Shown piece by piece: positions 42,160-53,053 of a DNA stretch of 64,000 bases (positions are counted from its first letter, which is position 1; each line of letters opens with the position of its first letter). The notes beneath the pieces are model-generated. The model saw only the letters and a program-made list of their open reading frames with translations. It was not told the origin of the DNA and did no database searches. The stretch is from Blautia sp. BIOML-A1. GTDB lineage: Bacteria > Bacillota > Clostridia > Lachnospirales > Lachnospiraceae. Made by a program: the position numbers and the translations under genes. The stretch spans positions 33,576 through 97,575 of the forward strand of contig NZ_WWVR01000008.1 in the NCBI RefSeq assembly GCF_009883055.1, given 5' to 3'.

Positions 42160-43134
42160 TTACCTGTTTGCAAGATCAAAATCCAACAGCTTCTCCAACT
42201 CCTCATAACTGCTTACCAGATTGGAATCTCTTCTCAATCCGGCACTGTGCTTCATTCCGGACGTATACCATGCAATATGCTTACGCATTTCTCGAATTCC
42301 TGTAAATTCACCCTTCAGTTCAATCTGCATTCTCGCATGGCGAAGAATCATCTCTCGTGTTTCTTCCCAGGATGGTTTCGAAAGTACTTCCCCTGTAGTA
42401 AAATAATGATTCAATTCACGGAAGATCCAGGGATTTCCTCGAACTGCCCGGCCGATCATAATACCGTCGCATCCGGTTGCTTTTACCAGTGCCTCTGCTT
42501 TCTTTGCTGAATCCACATCGCCGTTTCCAATCACAGGAATGGAAACTGCCTCTTTGATCCTGCGGATTGTATCCCAGTCTGCCTCTCCGGAATAATACTG
42601 CTGTCTTGTTCTTCCATGAACCGCAACTGCTGCAGCACCGGAATCTTCGATGATCTTTGCGATCTCCACCGGATCCACCGGATAGCCTTCAAATCCAATA
42701 CGGATTTTTGCCGTCACCGGCTTCTTTATTGCATGAGAGACCTTCGTCACAATCTCCCGGATCAGTTCGGGATTCTTAAGAAGTGCAGAGCCTTCCCCAT
42801 TGTTGACCACCTTCGGCACCGGACATCCCATATTGATATCCAGAATATCAAAAGGCTGCTCCTCTATGCTCTTGGCAACCTCTGCCATCAGATCCGGTTC
42901 ACTTCCAAAAATCTGCATGGAAACCGGATGCTCCGCCGGATCGATCTGCATAAGAGAAATTGTATTTTTGTTATGAAAAGAAATTGCCTTGGCACTGACC
43001 ATCTCTGTACACAGAAGTCCTGCTCCCTGTTCTTTACATAACAAACGGAATGGCAGGTCTGTCACGCCTGCCATTGGTGCCAGAATAAATGGATTTTCCA
43101 TCTCAACCTGGCCGATTTTCCACCGCATATTCAT
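42160..43134 (-). CDS. dusB: tRNA-dihydrouridine synthase
   Basis: 324 residues, FMN TIM barrel. Motifs: ILAPMAGVTDLPFRLLC near residue 18, DINMGCPVPKV with the catalytic Cys near 100, KIRIGFEG, AVHGRTRQQYY, and GNGDV/IGRAVRGNPW for phosphate binding. It reduces uridines in the tRNA D-loop. It is the last gene of the operon that begins with the rRNA methyltransferase. Confidence 0.95.
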   Translation of the reverse strand: MNMRWKIGQVEMENPFILAPMAGVTDLPFRLLCKEQGAGLLCTEMVSAKAISFHNKNTISLMQIDPAEHPVSMQIFGSEPDLMAEVAKSIEEQPFDILDINMGCPVPKVVNNGEGSALLKNPELIREIVTKVSHAIKKPVTAKIRIGFEGYPVDPVEIAKIIEDSGAAAVAVHGRTRQQYYSGEADWDTIRRIKEAVSIPVIGNGDVDSAKKAEALVKATGCDGIMIGRAVRGNPWIFRELNHYFTTGEVLSKPSWEETREMILRHARMQIELKGEFTGIREMRKHIAWYTSGMKHSAGLRRDSNLVSSYEELEKLLDFDLANR

Positions 43135-43137
43135 AAT

Positions 43138-43500
43138 TTACTCCTCGTTATCCACATGTTCCACAGAATCTTCCATATCTTCTCCAAGGAAAAATACACG
43201 GTAGTACATTTCCAGGGATTCCAGAAGTTCTCTTTTTTCTGCCTGGATCTGTTTGATTTTCAGAACGCTTCCAATCTCATCATATCTGAAATCAGAATCC
43301 GTTGCTTCTGTCTTAAACTGCAGATTTCCGGTCTCATCAAATTCCAGTGTCAGGATTCCTCCCACATCTTCCGTATACAGTACGCACATAACCTGCAGTT
43401 CCTGTTTGATCGTCTCCGGAAGAGAAGCAAAATCCTGGTTAAAATAATATTTCTGCTCATAGGCACTTGCGCCGCAGAGTACAACATTTTCCTGATACAT
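43138..43500 (-). CDS. Conserved hypothetical protein, DUF6145-like
   Basis: 120 residues, acidic, beginning MYQENVVLCGASAYEQKYYF, with GILTLEFDETGNLQFKTEA in the middle. I associate it with a Lachnospiraceae-specific family of unknown function always near dusB and birA. AAGGAG precedes the ATG. Confidence 0.7.
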   Translation of the reverse strand: MYQENVVLCGASAYEQKYYFNQDFASLPETIKQELQVMCVLYTEDVGGILTLEFDETGNLQFKTEATDSDFRYDEIGSVLKIKQIQAEKRELLESLEMYYRVFFLGEDMEDSVEHVDNEE

Positions 43501-43524
43501 AAAAACTCCTTCATCTAGTTTTAA

Positions 43525-44331
43525 TCACACGTAACTGTACAGACCTCTCACAGATACCTCACCGGAACATACCTTTCGAATCTCACCATCTGCAACCTTC
43601 ACCAGAAGCTCTCCCTCACGGTCAATTCCGATTGCAATCCCCTCATATGGATTTATCTTATCCAGTATCCGCACCGGCTGATTTCTGTTTGCAAGCATTA
43701 CATTATAATCATCGATCAAAGGTGACAGATCACAGGTTTCTGTAAACTTCTCATAGTTTCTCTCAAACTTTTCCATGATCAGACTGATCAGACGGTTTCT
43801 GTCATATTTTTTTCCTGTTTCCAGATAAAGCGAAGTTGCTTTGTCCTTAAGTTCATCCGGAAATTCTTCCAGATTTACATTGATTCCATCACCGATGACT
43901 ACCTCTCGGATTCTTCCTTTTTCGAGACCCATTTCTGTTAAAATCCCACAGATTTTTTTGCGGGAGACTACAACATCATTCGGCCATTTGATGGAAACCT
44001 CTATATCCAGTTCTCTTACTGCCTGTGCCACACTCAGTCCCATAACAAGTGTCAGCATGGATGCATACTGTGGCTCAAAATCAGGACGCAGAAGAACAGA
44101 CATCATAATGGAACTTCCCTCCGGAGCCGTCCAGCGGCGTCCAAGACGTCCCTTGCCTGCAGACTGAAATTCGGTGACTGCCAGGGTGCCATGTTCTGCT
44201 CCTTCTTTTGAAAGACGCTTGCACCATTCATTTGTGGAGTCCGTTTCTTTTGCAAAATGGACGGTTTTGCCCGCCCATTTTGTGTGTATTTCCTTTAAAA
44301 TTGTTTCTTTTGAATATACAGTATCTATCAT
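43525..44331 (-). CDS. birA: Biotin-[acetyl-CoA-carboxylase] ligase, single-domain type
   Basis: 268 residues. Catalytic motifs GKGRLGRRW (about 70), IKWPNDVVV (about 122), GILTEM and GDGINVN; C-terminal SH3-like cap. The N-terminal winged helix of bifunctional BirA is absent, so it only biotinylates carrier proteins and is unlikely to repress transcription. The ATG overlaps the argF stop by 4 nt. Confidence 0.93.
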   Translation of the reverse strand: MIDTVYSKETILKEIHTKWAGKTVHFAKETDSTNEWCKRLSKEGAEHGTLAVTEFQSAGKGRLGRRWTAPEGSSIMMSVLLRPDFEPQYASMLTLVMGLSVAQAVRELDIEVSIKWPNDVVVSRKKICGILTEMGLEKGRIREVVIGDGINVNLEEFPDELKDKATSLYLETGKKYDRNRLISLIMEKFERNYEKFTETCDLSPLIDDYNVMLANRNQPVRILDKINPYEGIAIGIDREGELLVKVADGEIRKVCSGEVSVRGLYSYV

Positions 44332-45329
44332 TTGTTCTCCGGTTCTCCAAGAGTAGCTACCATAACTGCTTTGATCGTATGCATACGGTTTTCAGCTTCG
44401 TCGAACACATGAGACTGCTCAGACTCAAAAACTTCATCTGTAACTTCCATATCTGTCAGATTGAATCTTTCGCCCATTTCCTTGCCGATCTTTGTCTTAA
44501 GATCATGGAATGCAGGCAGGCAATGAAGGAAGATTGCTTTTTCTCCGGCATTTTTCATAACTGCCTTCGTTACTTTATATGGTGTCAGTTCTCTGATACG
44601 TTCTTCCCAGACTTCATCCGGCTCACCCATGGATACCCATACGTCTGTATAAATAACATCTGCATCTTTGGTTCCTGCCTCAACATCCTCTGTAAGAGTA
44701 ATACTTCCGCCGGAAGCCTCTGCATATGTTCTGCACAGATCTACAAGTTCCTGATTCGGGAAGTATTTCTTTGTTGTGCAGGCAACAAAGTGCATTCCCA
44801 GTTTGGAGCATGCGATCATCAGGGAATTACCCATATTGTAGCGGGCATCTCCCATGTATACCAGACGACGTCCCTTAAGATCTCCAAAATGCTCACGGAT
44901 GGTCAGCATATCAGCCAGCATCTGTGTCGGATGATATTCATTTGTCAGACCATTCCATACCGGAACTCCTGCATATTTTGCAAGGTCTTCTACGATTTCC
45001 TGTCCAAATCCTCTGTATTCGATTCCCTCATACATTCTTCCGAGAACTCTTGCTGTGTCTGCAATGCTCTCCTTCTTACCGATCTGAGAACCAGTCGGAT
45101 CCAGATAGGTACTGCCCATTCCAAGATCGTGAGCAGCTACTTCAAATGCACAGCGTGTTCTTGTACTTGTCTTTTCGAAGATCAGGGCAATATTTTTGCC
45201 TTTGTAATACTCATGAAGCTCTCCGGCTTTTTTCTTTGCTTTTAATTCAGCAGCCAGATCGATGAGATATGTGATCTCTTCCGGTGTAAAATCTTTGAGT
45301 GTCAGAAAATTACGTCCTTTTAAATTCAT
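44328..45329 (-). CDS. argF: Ornithine carbamoyltransferase
   Basis: 333 residues. Motifs: [13 protein letters not shown] (carbamoyl phosphate), [14 protein letters not shown], and LHCLPAFHD (ornithine). It makes citrulline from ornithine and carbamoyl phosphate in arginine synthesis, or runs in reverse in the deiminase route. No other arg or arc gene is near, so direction is open. Confidence 0.95.
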   Translation of the reverse strand: MNLKGRNFLTLKDFTPEEITYLIDLAAELKAKKKAGELHEYYKGKNIALIFEKTSTRTRCAFEVAAHDLGMGSTYLDPTGSQIGKKESIADTARVLGRMYEGIEYRGFGQEIVEDLAKYAGVPVWNGLTNEYHPTQMLADMLTIREHFGDLKGRRLVYMGDARYNMGNSLMIACSKLGMHFVACTTKKYFPNQELVDLCRTYAEASGGSITLTEDVEAGTKDADVIYTDVWVSMGEPDEVWEERIRELTPYKVTKAVMKNAGEKAIFLHCLPAFHDLKTKIGKEMGERFNLTDMEVTDEVFESEQSHVFDEAENRMHTIKAVMVATLGEPENK

Positions 45330-45355
45330 AATAATTTCTCCTCCTCTTTCTGGTA

Positions 45356-46300
45356 TTATTCTTCGTTAGATTTTGGTTCCTCTGTAATGATCTCTTTAAG
45401 GGAAGATGCAAGTCCTGCCATACCCTGAATTTCAGACGGAATAATGATCTTGGTTGCTTTACCATCTGCTGCCTTCATAAAGGCCTCCAGACTCTTCAGA
45501 GTAAGGACTGCCTGATCTGCACCTGCTTCACGGATCATACGGATTCCCTCGGCATTTGCTTTCTGAACCTTAAGAACTGCTTCTGCCTGACCTTCTGCTT
45601 CCTTGATCATCTTCTCTTTTTCTGCTTCTGCACGAAGAATCGCAGCCTGTTTCTCTGCCTCTGCATCCAGAATTGCAGATTCCTTATGTCCCTCAGCAAC
45701 AAGGATCGTGGATTTCTTCTCTCCTTCTGCACGAAGGATTGCTTCTCGTCTCTCACGTTCCGCTTTCATCTGCTTCTCCATAGCTTCCTGGATTGCTGCC
45801 GGTGGAATAATATTCTTAAGTTCTACACGATTTACCTTAATTCCCCATGGATCTGTTGCCACATCCAGCGAAGCTCGCATTTTGGTATTGATGGTCTCAC
45901 GAGAAGTCAGTGTCTCATCAAGTTCCATATCACCGATGATATTTCGCAGCGTTGTTGCAGAAAGGTTCTCGATCGCCATGATCGGATTCTCCACACCATA
46001 AGCAAATAATTTCGGATCTGTGATCTGGAAAAACACTACGGTATCAATCTGCATGGTTACATTATCTTTGGTGATAACCGGCTGTGGTGGAAAATCCACT
46101 ACCTGTTCTTTCAGATTGACTCTTCTTGCAACACGGTCGATAAACGGTGTCTTAAAGTGAATTCCTGTATTCCAGGTTTCCTTATAGGCGCCCAGTCGTT
46201 CTACTACTATCGCATATGCCTGCGGCACAATACGGATACAGGATGCCAGTACCCAAAGGACGATTGCGATAATAACAACCAAAAAAACAAATCCACCCAT
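45356..46300 (-). CDS. SPFH/Band-7 (stomatin-like) membrane protein
   Basis: 314 residues. One N-terminal membrane segment ([18 protein letters not shown]), an SPFH domain (about 25-190; [20 protein letters not shown]) and a long Ala/Glu-rich coiled coil (about 190-260, many EGEKKSAIL-type heptads). Such proteins form membrane microdomain scaffolds. It follows its NfeD partner by one nt. Confidence 0.9.
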   Translation of the reverse strand: MGGFVFLVVIIAIVLWVLASCIRIVPQAYAIVVERLGAYKETWNTGIHFKTPFIDRVARRVNLKEQVVDFPPQPVITKDNVTMQIDTVVFFQITDPKLFAYGVENPIMAIENLSATTLRNIIGDMELDETLTSRETINTKMRASLDVATDPWGIKVNRVELKNIIPPAAIQEAMEKQMKAERERREAILRAEGEKKSTILVAEGHKESAILDAEAEKQAAILRAEAEKEKMIKEAEGQAEAVLKVQKANAEGIRMIREAGADQAVLTLKSLEAFMKAADGKATKIIIPSEIQGMAGLASSLKEIITEEPKSNEE

Positions 46301-46301
46301 A

Positions 46302-46742
46302 CTACAATTCCTCCTTACATTTTTTTACAATCAGTTTTACACCTTGAACTGCTTCAATTTCTACTACTGATTTCTCCGGAATTGTCTCCTCATCGGATTC
46401 CGTCCTTGCCATCCACTCGATATCGTTGATCCGGACCTGCCCCATCTGAGACAGATTGTCAATCTTCTGGATGACAACAGCCCTTTTTCCGATCAGACTA
46501 TTCACATTTGTTCTGGTAACTCCCCGTTTCATATACCTGACAGCAAGCGGCCTGGTAAAAATCAATAATATCAGTGATACAATCAGAAACAATATCCACT
46601 GTACTATGATGTCTGCACCTGCCGCTGAAGCAATTGCCGCAAGCAGTGCTCCACCTGCAAACCAGACCGTCACAAGACCTACCGTCACTGCCTCTATGAT
46701 CAGAAAAATTGCCAGAATCACAAGCCACAGTAAAGGATCCAT
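46302..46742 (-). CDS. NfeD-like membrane protein
   Basis: 146 residues. Three to four hydrophobic segments (about 3-75) and a C-terminal OB-fold (SLIGKRAVVIQKIDNLSQMGQVRINDIEWMAR). NfeD and SPFH proteins occur as pairs and act together in membrane organisation or quality control. The second of two adjacent ATGs is chosen for spacing from AGGAGG. Confidence 0.88.
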   Translation of the reverse strand: MDPLLWLVILAIFLIIEAVTVGLVTVWFAGGALLAAIASAAGADIIVQWILFLIVSLILLIFTRPLAVRYMKRGVTRTNVNSLIGKRAVVIQKIDNLSQMGQVRINDIEWMARTESDEETIPEKSVVEIEAVQGVKLIVKKCKEEL

Positions 46743-46784
46743 CATATCCTCCTTCCGGCTATAAAAGCAATACAGCCTCTACAT

Positions 46785-47561
46785 TTAATTTCTACGCTGC
46801 CTTGAAGCTTCATACATCAGGATTCCGGCAGCCATTGCTGCATTGAGAGATTCCACCTGCCCGCACATTGGGATCCGGATCAGACAGTCTGCTGCCTCTG
46901 CTGCCTGTTCGGTAAGACCCTTACCTTCATTTCCGATAAGAAATGCAGTTCCACCTCTATAGTCTTCCCTGTCGTAAGAATTTTTCCCCTGTAAATGTGC
47001 GGCAAAAAACCGGATTCCCCTGTCCTGAAGCTGCTGCTTTAATGATACCACATCTTCCACATATAAAAAAGGAATTCTGTACACAGAACCCATAGTTGCA
47101 CGGATCACCTTAGGATTCGTGATATCCACACAGGTCTTTGTAAGAAAAACACCGCTGACTCCTGCACCTTCACCGGTTCTTATGATCGTTCCGGCATTGC
47201 CGGGATCCTGAAGATCCTCCAGAACCATGATCAGCGGATTTTTTTCTTTGAGAAGATCCTCCATCTGATAAGACGGCTGTCTGAGAACTGTAAGAATTCC
47301 CTGCGGAGTCTGTGTATCACACATCTGTCTGAAAACACTGTTCTCTACCGCTTCCCACGAAAATCTATGGACTTTCTGCATGATTTCTTCATCTTCAAGC
47401 ATAGACTCTGCCACATAAATCCTGTCGATCAGATTCTCCGGGGCTTCCAGAAACATCTTTCTGCCTTCCGCCACAAAAAGTTTCTGTTCCCTCCTGGCCT
47501 TCGCCTTCTGATTTAATTTTATGATGTTTTTAACCTGTGTATTCTGTGCACTGGTAATCAT
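46785..47561 (-). CDS. SpoU/TrmH-family RNA 2'-O-methyltransferase
   Basis: 258 residues. Small substrate-binding N-domain (KARREQKLFVAEGRKMFLEAP) and SPOUT knot with motif 1 LEDLQDPGNAGTIIRTGEGAG, motif 2 FLIGNEGKGL and motif 3 IPMCGQVESLNAAMAAGI. It methylates a ribose in 23S rRNA or tRNA; the target cannot be read off. It heads the seven-gene run to dusB. Confidence 0.9.
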   Translation of the reverse strand: MITSAQNTQVKNIIKLNQKAKARREQKLFVAEGRKMFLEAPENLIDRIYVAESMLEDEEIMQKVHRFSWEAVENSVFRQMCDTQTPQGILTVLRQPSYQMEDLLKEKNPLIMVLEDLQDPGNAGTIIRTGEGAGVSGVFLTKTCVDITNPKVIRATMGSVYRIPFLYVEDVVSLKQQLQDRGIRFFAAHLQGKNSYDREDYRGGTAFLIGNEGKGLTEQAAEAADCLIRIPMCGQVESLNAAMAAGILMYEASRQRRN

Positions 47562-47582
47562 AAGCTCTCCTTTAATCTGAAA

Positions 47583-47608
47583 CGGAGACCGCCTGACGGT
47601 GGCCTCCG
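47583..47608 (-). terminator. Terminator after pfkA
   Basis: GC-rich 11-bp stem (CGGAGRCCRCC type with one or two wobble pairs) followed by TTTC on the minus strand, between pfkA and the methyltransferase gene. Confidence 0.55.
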
Positions 47609-47626
47609 CTTAAAAATACGCATTTA

Positions 47627-48616
47627 TTATTTATTGTAATTGTGAGAAAGAGAATTACATACCTCCCACATATATGGAGATACGTCTTTCTGCATAGCCA
47701 GAGCTTCATTGATATCGAAGTCCATGAACTCACCATGACGATATCCTACAACTCGACAGGATTTTCCTTCTTTCAGAAGATCTACTGCAAGAGCTCCCAT
47801 CATGGACGCATATACACGGTCTTTACATGTCGGATTACCGCCACGCTGCATGTGACCAAGAATTGTTGCACGAGTCTCGATACCTGTAGCAGCCTCGATA
47901 CGTCTTGCCATTGCCTCAGAATGTCCAATACCCTCTGCATTAACAATGATATGATGTTTCTTTCCTGCTTTACGGCTTGCAATAATATTGTTGATCAGCT
48001 TCTGCTCATCATAGTCATATTTCTCAGGAATCAGAACATCCTCTGCACCGTTTGCAATACCACACCACATAGCAAGATATCCTGCGTTACGTCCCATAAC
48101 CTCAATAATACTGCATCTCTCATGAGAGGTAGAAGTATCACGAACCTTGTCAATTGCTTCCATAGCTGTATTTACTGCTGTATCAAATCCAATTGTATAC
48201 TCTGTGCAGGCAATATCCAGGTCGATAGTACCAGGAACACCAATTGTATTAATACCAAGATTAGCCAGTTTCTGCGCACCTGCAAAAGAACCGTCTCCAC
48301 CGATTACTACCAGTCCGTCGATTCCATGTTTTCTGCAGATTTCAGCGCCTCTCTCCTGACCTTCCACTGTACGGAACTCCGCACATCTTGCTGTGTAAAG
48401 AATTGTACCGCCTCGTTCGATTGTATCAGATACGTCTCTGGCAGTCATATCAACGATTTCTTCGTTCAGAAGACCATTGTATCCCTTATAAATACCTTTG
48501 ACATTAAGTCCACTGCTGAGACCTCTTCTTACAACTGCACGAATCGCAGCGTTCATTCCCGGAGCATCACCTCCGCTTGTGAGCACACCGATGGTTTTTA
48601 TCTGTTTCTCTGCCAT
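47627..48616 (-). CDS. pfkA: ATP-dependent 6-phosphofructokinase
   Basis: 329 residues. GVLTSGGDAPGMNAAIR (ATP loop), IGGDGSFAGAQ, PGTIDLDIACTEYTIGFDTA with the catalytic Asp, and EVMGRNAGYLA. It commits glucose to glycolysis. The start at 48616 follows GGAGGA. It lies downstream of dnaE, an order common in Firmicutes. Confidence 0.95.
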   Translation of the reverse strand: MAEKQIKTIGVLTSGGDAPGMNAAIRAVVRRGLSSGLNVKGIYKGYNGLLNEEIVDMTARDVSDTIERGGTILYTARCAEFRTVEGQERGAEICRKHGIDGLVVIGGDGSFAGAQKLANLGINTIGVPGTIDLDIACTEYTIGFDTAVNTAMEAIDKVRDTSTSHERCSIIEVMGRNAGYLAMWCGIANGAEDVLIPEKYDYDEQKLINNIIASRKAGKKHHIIVNAEGIGHSEAMARRIEAATGIETRATILGHMQRGGNPTCKDRVYASMMGALAVDLLKEGKSCRVVGYRHGEFMDFDINEALAMQKDVSPYMWEVCNSLSHNYNK

Positions 48617-48704
48617 GATTCTTTCCTCCATCTCCAGATTTCCATATAATAGGAAATCTTAGTTATCTGTTCTACACATATTCGTTGTATAGTGTAAAGC
48701 ATTT

Positions 48705-51700
48705 TTAGAAGTTTTTCAATACTCTTTCCACAAGTTTAACGTTGGATTCCCCATATTTTTTCTTTAGTTCATCCAGCGATTCTTCATTGATTTGCATACG
48801 GAATCCTGCCGGAAGCCGCTTCATTGCTTTGACATCTTTGAGATATATGACAACTGCCGAAGTTCCTGGCACATCCTTAAGAAAACTCTGAAGTTCCGCT
48901 TCTGCCGCACTGTACTCTGCTTTATCCCTGAACTGTATCCATACCTCTTTCGGAATATCCTCAAAAGAGTGAACTTTCTCGAGGATCATCTTACTCGGCC
49001 GGTCGTCTTCTGCATTGACACGTCCCTGAATAAATACTCTGGCATCATCCGTGATCAGGGTCTGCCATTTCTCGTAATCACGCGGAAAAACAACCACTTC
49101 TACCGTTCCCACAAGATCTTCCACTGTCAGAAATGCCATAACTTTATTATTTCTCGTATATTTGATGGTTCTCTCCGTGATCATTCCACCTATGATGACT
49201 TTCTGACCATCATATACCTTCGGGCGTCCACTTTCTTCATCCGGCTGAAAATCTGTTGTTTTTGCAGAGATCATCTTATCCATAATACTGCGGTAGCCTT
49301 CCAGAGGATGTCCACTCAGATAGATTCCAAGAACTTCTTTTTCAAAAGCCAGAAGCATTTCTTTATCATATTCGCCGACATTCGGCATACGAATCTCAAA
49401 TTCCTTTTTGTCCTCTTCACTGACCAGATCAAAAAGACTCATCTGTCCTGCAAAAGAATTCTTCTTTTCCTGTGCGATACTGTCCACGATCTGTCCGTAA
49501 ACGTTCATCTTCTGACGGCGGTTCCCTTCCAGACAATCAAGTGCACCGGCCTTGATAAAGTTCTCGATTGCACGCTTATTTACCGTTCCTGTAAGCCTCT
49601 CAATAAAATCCTTCAGCGAACGATAAGTTCCATTTTTCTCTCTCTCTTCAACCAGTGCATTGATAACCGGCCGTCCCACACTCTTGATCGCAGAAAGTCC
49701 ATAACGGATCGCACCATGGTCGACAGAAAATCCATAAATCCCACAGTTTACATCCGGCGGCAAAATACTGATTCCCATCTGACGGCAGACCTGAATATAC
49801 TCAGCCACCTTGTTCGGCATTTCTATAACAGAGGTCATAAGTGCTGCCATAAATTCCACTGGATAATAATATTTCAGAAATGCAGTCTGATAAGAAACCA
49901 CCGCATATGCTGCTGCATGTGATTTATTAAACGCATACTTTGCAAAATCGGTCATATCATCATAGATTTTATTTGCAGTCTGCTCATCAATTCCGTTGGC
50001 AATGCAGCCCGGTACTCCCTCCTGCTCATTTCCATAAACAAAATTCTGACGCTCTTTTTCCATCACGGAAGCTTTTTTCTTGGACATTGCACGACGAACC
50101 AGGTCGCTTCGTCCCAGAGTATAACCTGCAAGGCTTCGGACAATCTGCATAACCTGCTCCTGATATACAATACAACCATACGTCGGTTTCAGGATCGGCT
50201 CCAGCTGCGGACAGTCATACTGGATCGTATCCGGATGGTTCTTACCACGGATATACTGCGGGATAAAATCCATCGGTCCCGGACGATACAGAGAAATTCC
50301 CGCAATAACGTCCTCAAGGCTCTGTGGCTTCAGTTCTTTCATGAAGTTCTTCATACCGGTACTTTCCAGCTGGAACACACCATCCGAACGACCGGTTCCC
50401 AGTGAATCAAGAACCTTTTTGTCGTTATAATCAATCTTCTGCATATCCAGGTGCACGCCTGTATCCTGCTCTATCAGATGTACCGCATTCTGAATGACTG
50501 TCAGTGTACGAAGTCCCAGAAAGTCCATCTTGAGAAGTCCCAGTTCTTCCAGAGTTGTCATTGTAAACTGCGTAACAATAGAACCATCCTGTGCCCTTGA
50601 AAGCGGTACATATTCAGAAACATCCTTCTGACTGATCACAACACCGGCAGCATGCATGGAAGTATGCCGGGGCAGTCCCTCCAGTCTTCTGGCTGTATCG
50701 ATCAGATCATGGATTTCCGGCTGCTCTTCATAGCTTTTCTTTAATTCCGGATTCATCTTGAGAGCTTTATCGATCGTGATATTCAACTCCTGTGGAATCA
50801 TCTTGGCGATCGTATCTACCTGTGCATAAGGAAGATCCATCACCCGCCCCACATCACGGATAACACCACGAGCTGCCAGCGTACCAAAAGTAACAATCTG
50901 AACCACACAGTCATCACCGTATTTCCGTCTGACATAATCAATAACTTCCTGTCTTCTTTCAAAACAGAAATCCACATCAATATCAGGCATGGAAACTCGT
51001 TCCGGATTCAGGAAACGTTCAAACAGAAGATCATACCGAATAGGATCCAGCTGTGTGATTCCAAGCGTGTAGGCAACCAGGCTTCCCGCTGCGGACCCAC
51101 GTCCCGGACCTACCATAATATCATGATCCCGTGCATACCGGATAAAATCCCATACGATCAGGAAGTAGTCCACATATCCCATATTTTTGATCGTGGAAAG
51201 CTCATAATTCAGACGTTCTTTCAGTTCTTCTGTAACCGGCTGATAACGTTCTTCTAACCCTTTAAAACACAGCTCATTCAAATATTCCCAGGAGGTGTAT
51301 CCCTGCGGAACATCAAATTTAGGCAGTTTTGTGACACCAAATTCAATCTCTACATGACATCGCTGAGCAATCTTATGTGTATTCTCCAGTGCCTCTGTCG
51401 CATAAGGAAAAAGCCGCTCCATCTCTTCCGGAGATTTTACATAATACTGACCTCCGTCGTAACGCATTCTGTTTTCATCAGACAGTTTCTTTCCCGTCTG
51501 AAGACATAGCAATACATCATGCGGCTGTGCATCCTCTGCCAGCGTATAATGGACATCATTTGTTGCGACCAGCTCAATGCCTGTCTCACGATGCATTTTG
51601 AGAAGCTGCTGGTTCACATTCTGCTGCTCCGGTATCCCATGATCCTGCAGTTCCAGGAAAAAGTTTCCCTTTCCAAAAATATCCTGATATCGCAGTGCGG

Positions 51701-52172
51701 CAGCTTTTGCATCCTCATACATTCCCCTGGTGAGATAACGTGCCACTTCGCCTGCAAGGCATGCACTTAATGCGATCAGACCTTCATGGTATTTCTCAAG
51801 AAGCTGCAGATCCACTCGCGGCTTATAATAGAAGCCTTCCACAAAACTCTTCGAAACAATCTTCATCAGATTCGCATAACCCTGATTATTTTCTGCAAGA
51901 AGAACCAGATGATAATAACGGTCATCCCCGCTTCCTATCTCACGGTCAAAGCGAGACCCCGGTGCCACATATACTTCACATCCAAGAACAGGATTGATTC
52001 CGGCTGCTCTTGCTGCACGATAAAAATCGATCACTCCATACATCACTCCATGATCCGTGATCGCGGCACTGTCCATGCCCAGTTCTTTCACTCTGTTCAC
52101 ATATTCCTGAATCTTATTTGATCCATCCAGAAGACTGTATTCCGTATGAACATGAAGATGTGTAAAATTCAT
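48705..52172 (-). CDS. dnaE: DNA polymerase III alpha subunit, DnaE type
   Basis: 1,155 residues. PHP domain at the start (FTHLHVHTEYSLLDGSN), polymerase palm with MPDIDVDFCFERRQ (catalytic Asp pair, about 400) and GPGRGSAAGSLVAY, fingers (about 550-800), helix-hairpin-helix region, and OB fold (about 985-1,060; KVIIGGMITERTIKYTRNNK). There is no exonuclease insert, so it is DnaE not PolC; in Firmicutes it extends primers before PolC. Confidence 0.96.
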   Translation of the reverse strand: MNFTHLHVHTEYSLLDGSNKIQEYVNRVKELGMDSAAITDHGVMYGVIDFYRAARAAGINPVLGCEVYVAPGSRFDREIGSGDDRYYHLVLLAENNQGYANLMKIVSKSFVEGFYYKPRVDLQLLEKYHEGLIALSACLAGEVARYLTRGMYEDAKAAALRYQDIFGKGNFFLELQDHGIPEQQNVNQQLLKMHRETGIELVATNDVHYTLAEDAQPHDVLLCLQTGKKLSDENRMRYDGGQYYVKSPEEMERLFPYATEALENTHKIAQRCHVEIEFGVTKLPKFDVPQGYTSWEYLNELCFKGLEERYQPVTEELKERLNYELSTIKNMGYVDYFLIVWDFIRYARDHDIMVGPGRGSAAGSLVAYTLGITQLDPIRYDLLFERFLNPERVSMPDIDVDFCFERRQEVIDYVRRKYGDDCVVQIVTFGTLAARGVIRDVGRVMDLPYAQVDTIAKMIPQELNITIDKALKMNPELKKSYEEQPEIHDLIDTARRLEGLPRHTSMHAAGVVISQKDVSEYVPLSRAQDGSIVTQFTMTTLEELGLLKMDFLGLRTLTVIQNAVHLIEQDTGVHLDMQKIDYNDKKVLDSLGTGRSDGVFQLESTGMKNFMKELKPQSLEDVIAGISLYRPGPMDFIPQYIRGKNHPDTIQYDCPQLEPILKPTYGCIVYQEQVMQIVRSLAGYTLGRSDLVRRAMSKKKASVMEKERQNFVYGNEQEGVPGCIANGIDEQTANKIYDDMTDFAKYAFNKSHAAAYAVVSYQTAFLKYYYPVEFMAALMTSVIEMPNKVAEYIQVCRQMGISILPPDVNCGIYGFSVDHGAIRYGLSAIKSVGRPVINALVEEREKNGTYRSLKDFIERLTGTVNKRAIENFIKAGALDCLEGNRRQKMNVYGQIVDSIAQEKKNSFAGQMSLFDLVSEEDKKEFEIRMPNVGEYDKEMLLAFEKEVLGIYLSGHPLEGYRSIMDKMISAKTTDFQPDEESGRPKVYDGQKVIIGGMITERTIKYTRNNKVMAFLTVEDLVGTVEVVVFPRDYEKWQTLITDDARVFIQGRVNAEDDRPSKMILEKVHSFEDIPKEVWIQFRDKAEYSAAEAELQSFLKDVPGTSAVVIYLKDVKAMKRLPAGFRMQINEESLDELKKKYGESNVKLVERVLKNF

Positions 52173-52192
52173 ATCCTTTATCCTTTACTATA

Positions 52193-53035
52193 TCATTTTA
52201 CAATGTAGATACGACGGTCTTTGATTTCAATCTTGCCTTCCTTAAGAAGATGGCCCACTGCACGTTTAAATGCATTTTTACTCAGTCCAAACTCTCTTTT
52301 GATAACTTCCGGTGAAGCTTTATCATCAAACGGCAGCACTCCGGCAAACTCTTCAATGATGCTGAATACACTTTCTGCATCTTCATTGATCTGAATATAA
52401 GCTTCCTCTCTGTCACTGACATCCATTTTGCCATCTTCTTTGACCTTGGTCACACGAAGATCCAGAACTGTTCCAGGACGATATTTTCCCTTTGCCTCTC
52501 TCGCCGGGATCAGCGCAGAATATTTATTATCTACTGCAACAAAAACACCGAAATTATCGCTGAGCTGATAAACTCTACCCTTCACACGATCACCTTCTTT
52601 ATAAGGTGTCTCCTTTGAAAGGTACGGATACACCTTCATTGTTGCACAGAGTCTGCTGCTCTTATCTACATAAACAGCAACCAGACATTCCTGTCCTTCA
52701 AAAATTCTTGTTGTCTGCTCATGATATGGCAGAAGCAGATCTTTTTCCAGGCCCCAGTCAAGAAATGCACCGATTTTCGTTACCTGTTTTACTCTGAGAA
52801 GCCCCGTTTCGCCAACTGTAAGACGTGGCTCATTTGTTGTAGCGATCATTCGATCCTGTGAATCCTTATAAATAAAAACCTCCAGTTTATCACCAGCTTT
52901 GGTCCCCGCCGGAACCTGCTTTGCCGGAAGCAGTACCTGATGCTTTGTATCCGCGTTCATATCCTCTGCCAGATACACACCAAAATCTACTGTTTTCACT
53001 ACCTGAAGTGTCTGTTTTTTTCCTAATTCGATCAT
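52193..53035 (-). CDS. cvfB: CvfB-like S1-domain RNA-binding protein
   Basis: 280 residues. Tandem S1-type OB folds (about 10-65, 70-135, 145-210: KTVDFGVYLA, GAFLDWGLEKDLLLPY, NFGVFVAVDNKYSALIP) and a C-terminal winged helix (KREFGLSKNAFKRAVGHLLKEGKIEI). CvfB proteins bind RNA and influence virulence gene expression in staphylococci. Operon with dnaE, 20 nt apart. Confidence 0.88.
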   Translation of the reverse strand: MIELGKKQTLQVVKTVDFGVYLAEDMNADTKHQVLLPAKQVPAGTKAGDKLEVFIYKDSQDRMIATTNEPRLTVGETGLLRVKQVTKIGAFLDWGLEKDLLLPYHEQTTRIFEGQECLVAVYVDKSSRLCATMKVYPYLSKETPYKEGDRVKGRVYQLSDNFGVFVAVDNKYSALIPAREAKGKYRPGTVLDLRVTKVKEDGKMDVSDREEAYIQINEDAESVFSIIEEFAGVLPFDDKASPEVIKREFGLSKNAFKRAVGHLLKEGKIEIKDRRIYIVK

Positions 53036-53053
53036 AAAATCCTCCGATATTTT

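Noticed and set aside
48792..49922. 376-codon plus-strand frame over dnaE
   Set aside because: Antisense shadow of dnaE with a biased Cys/His/Ile composition.
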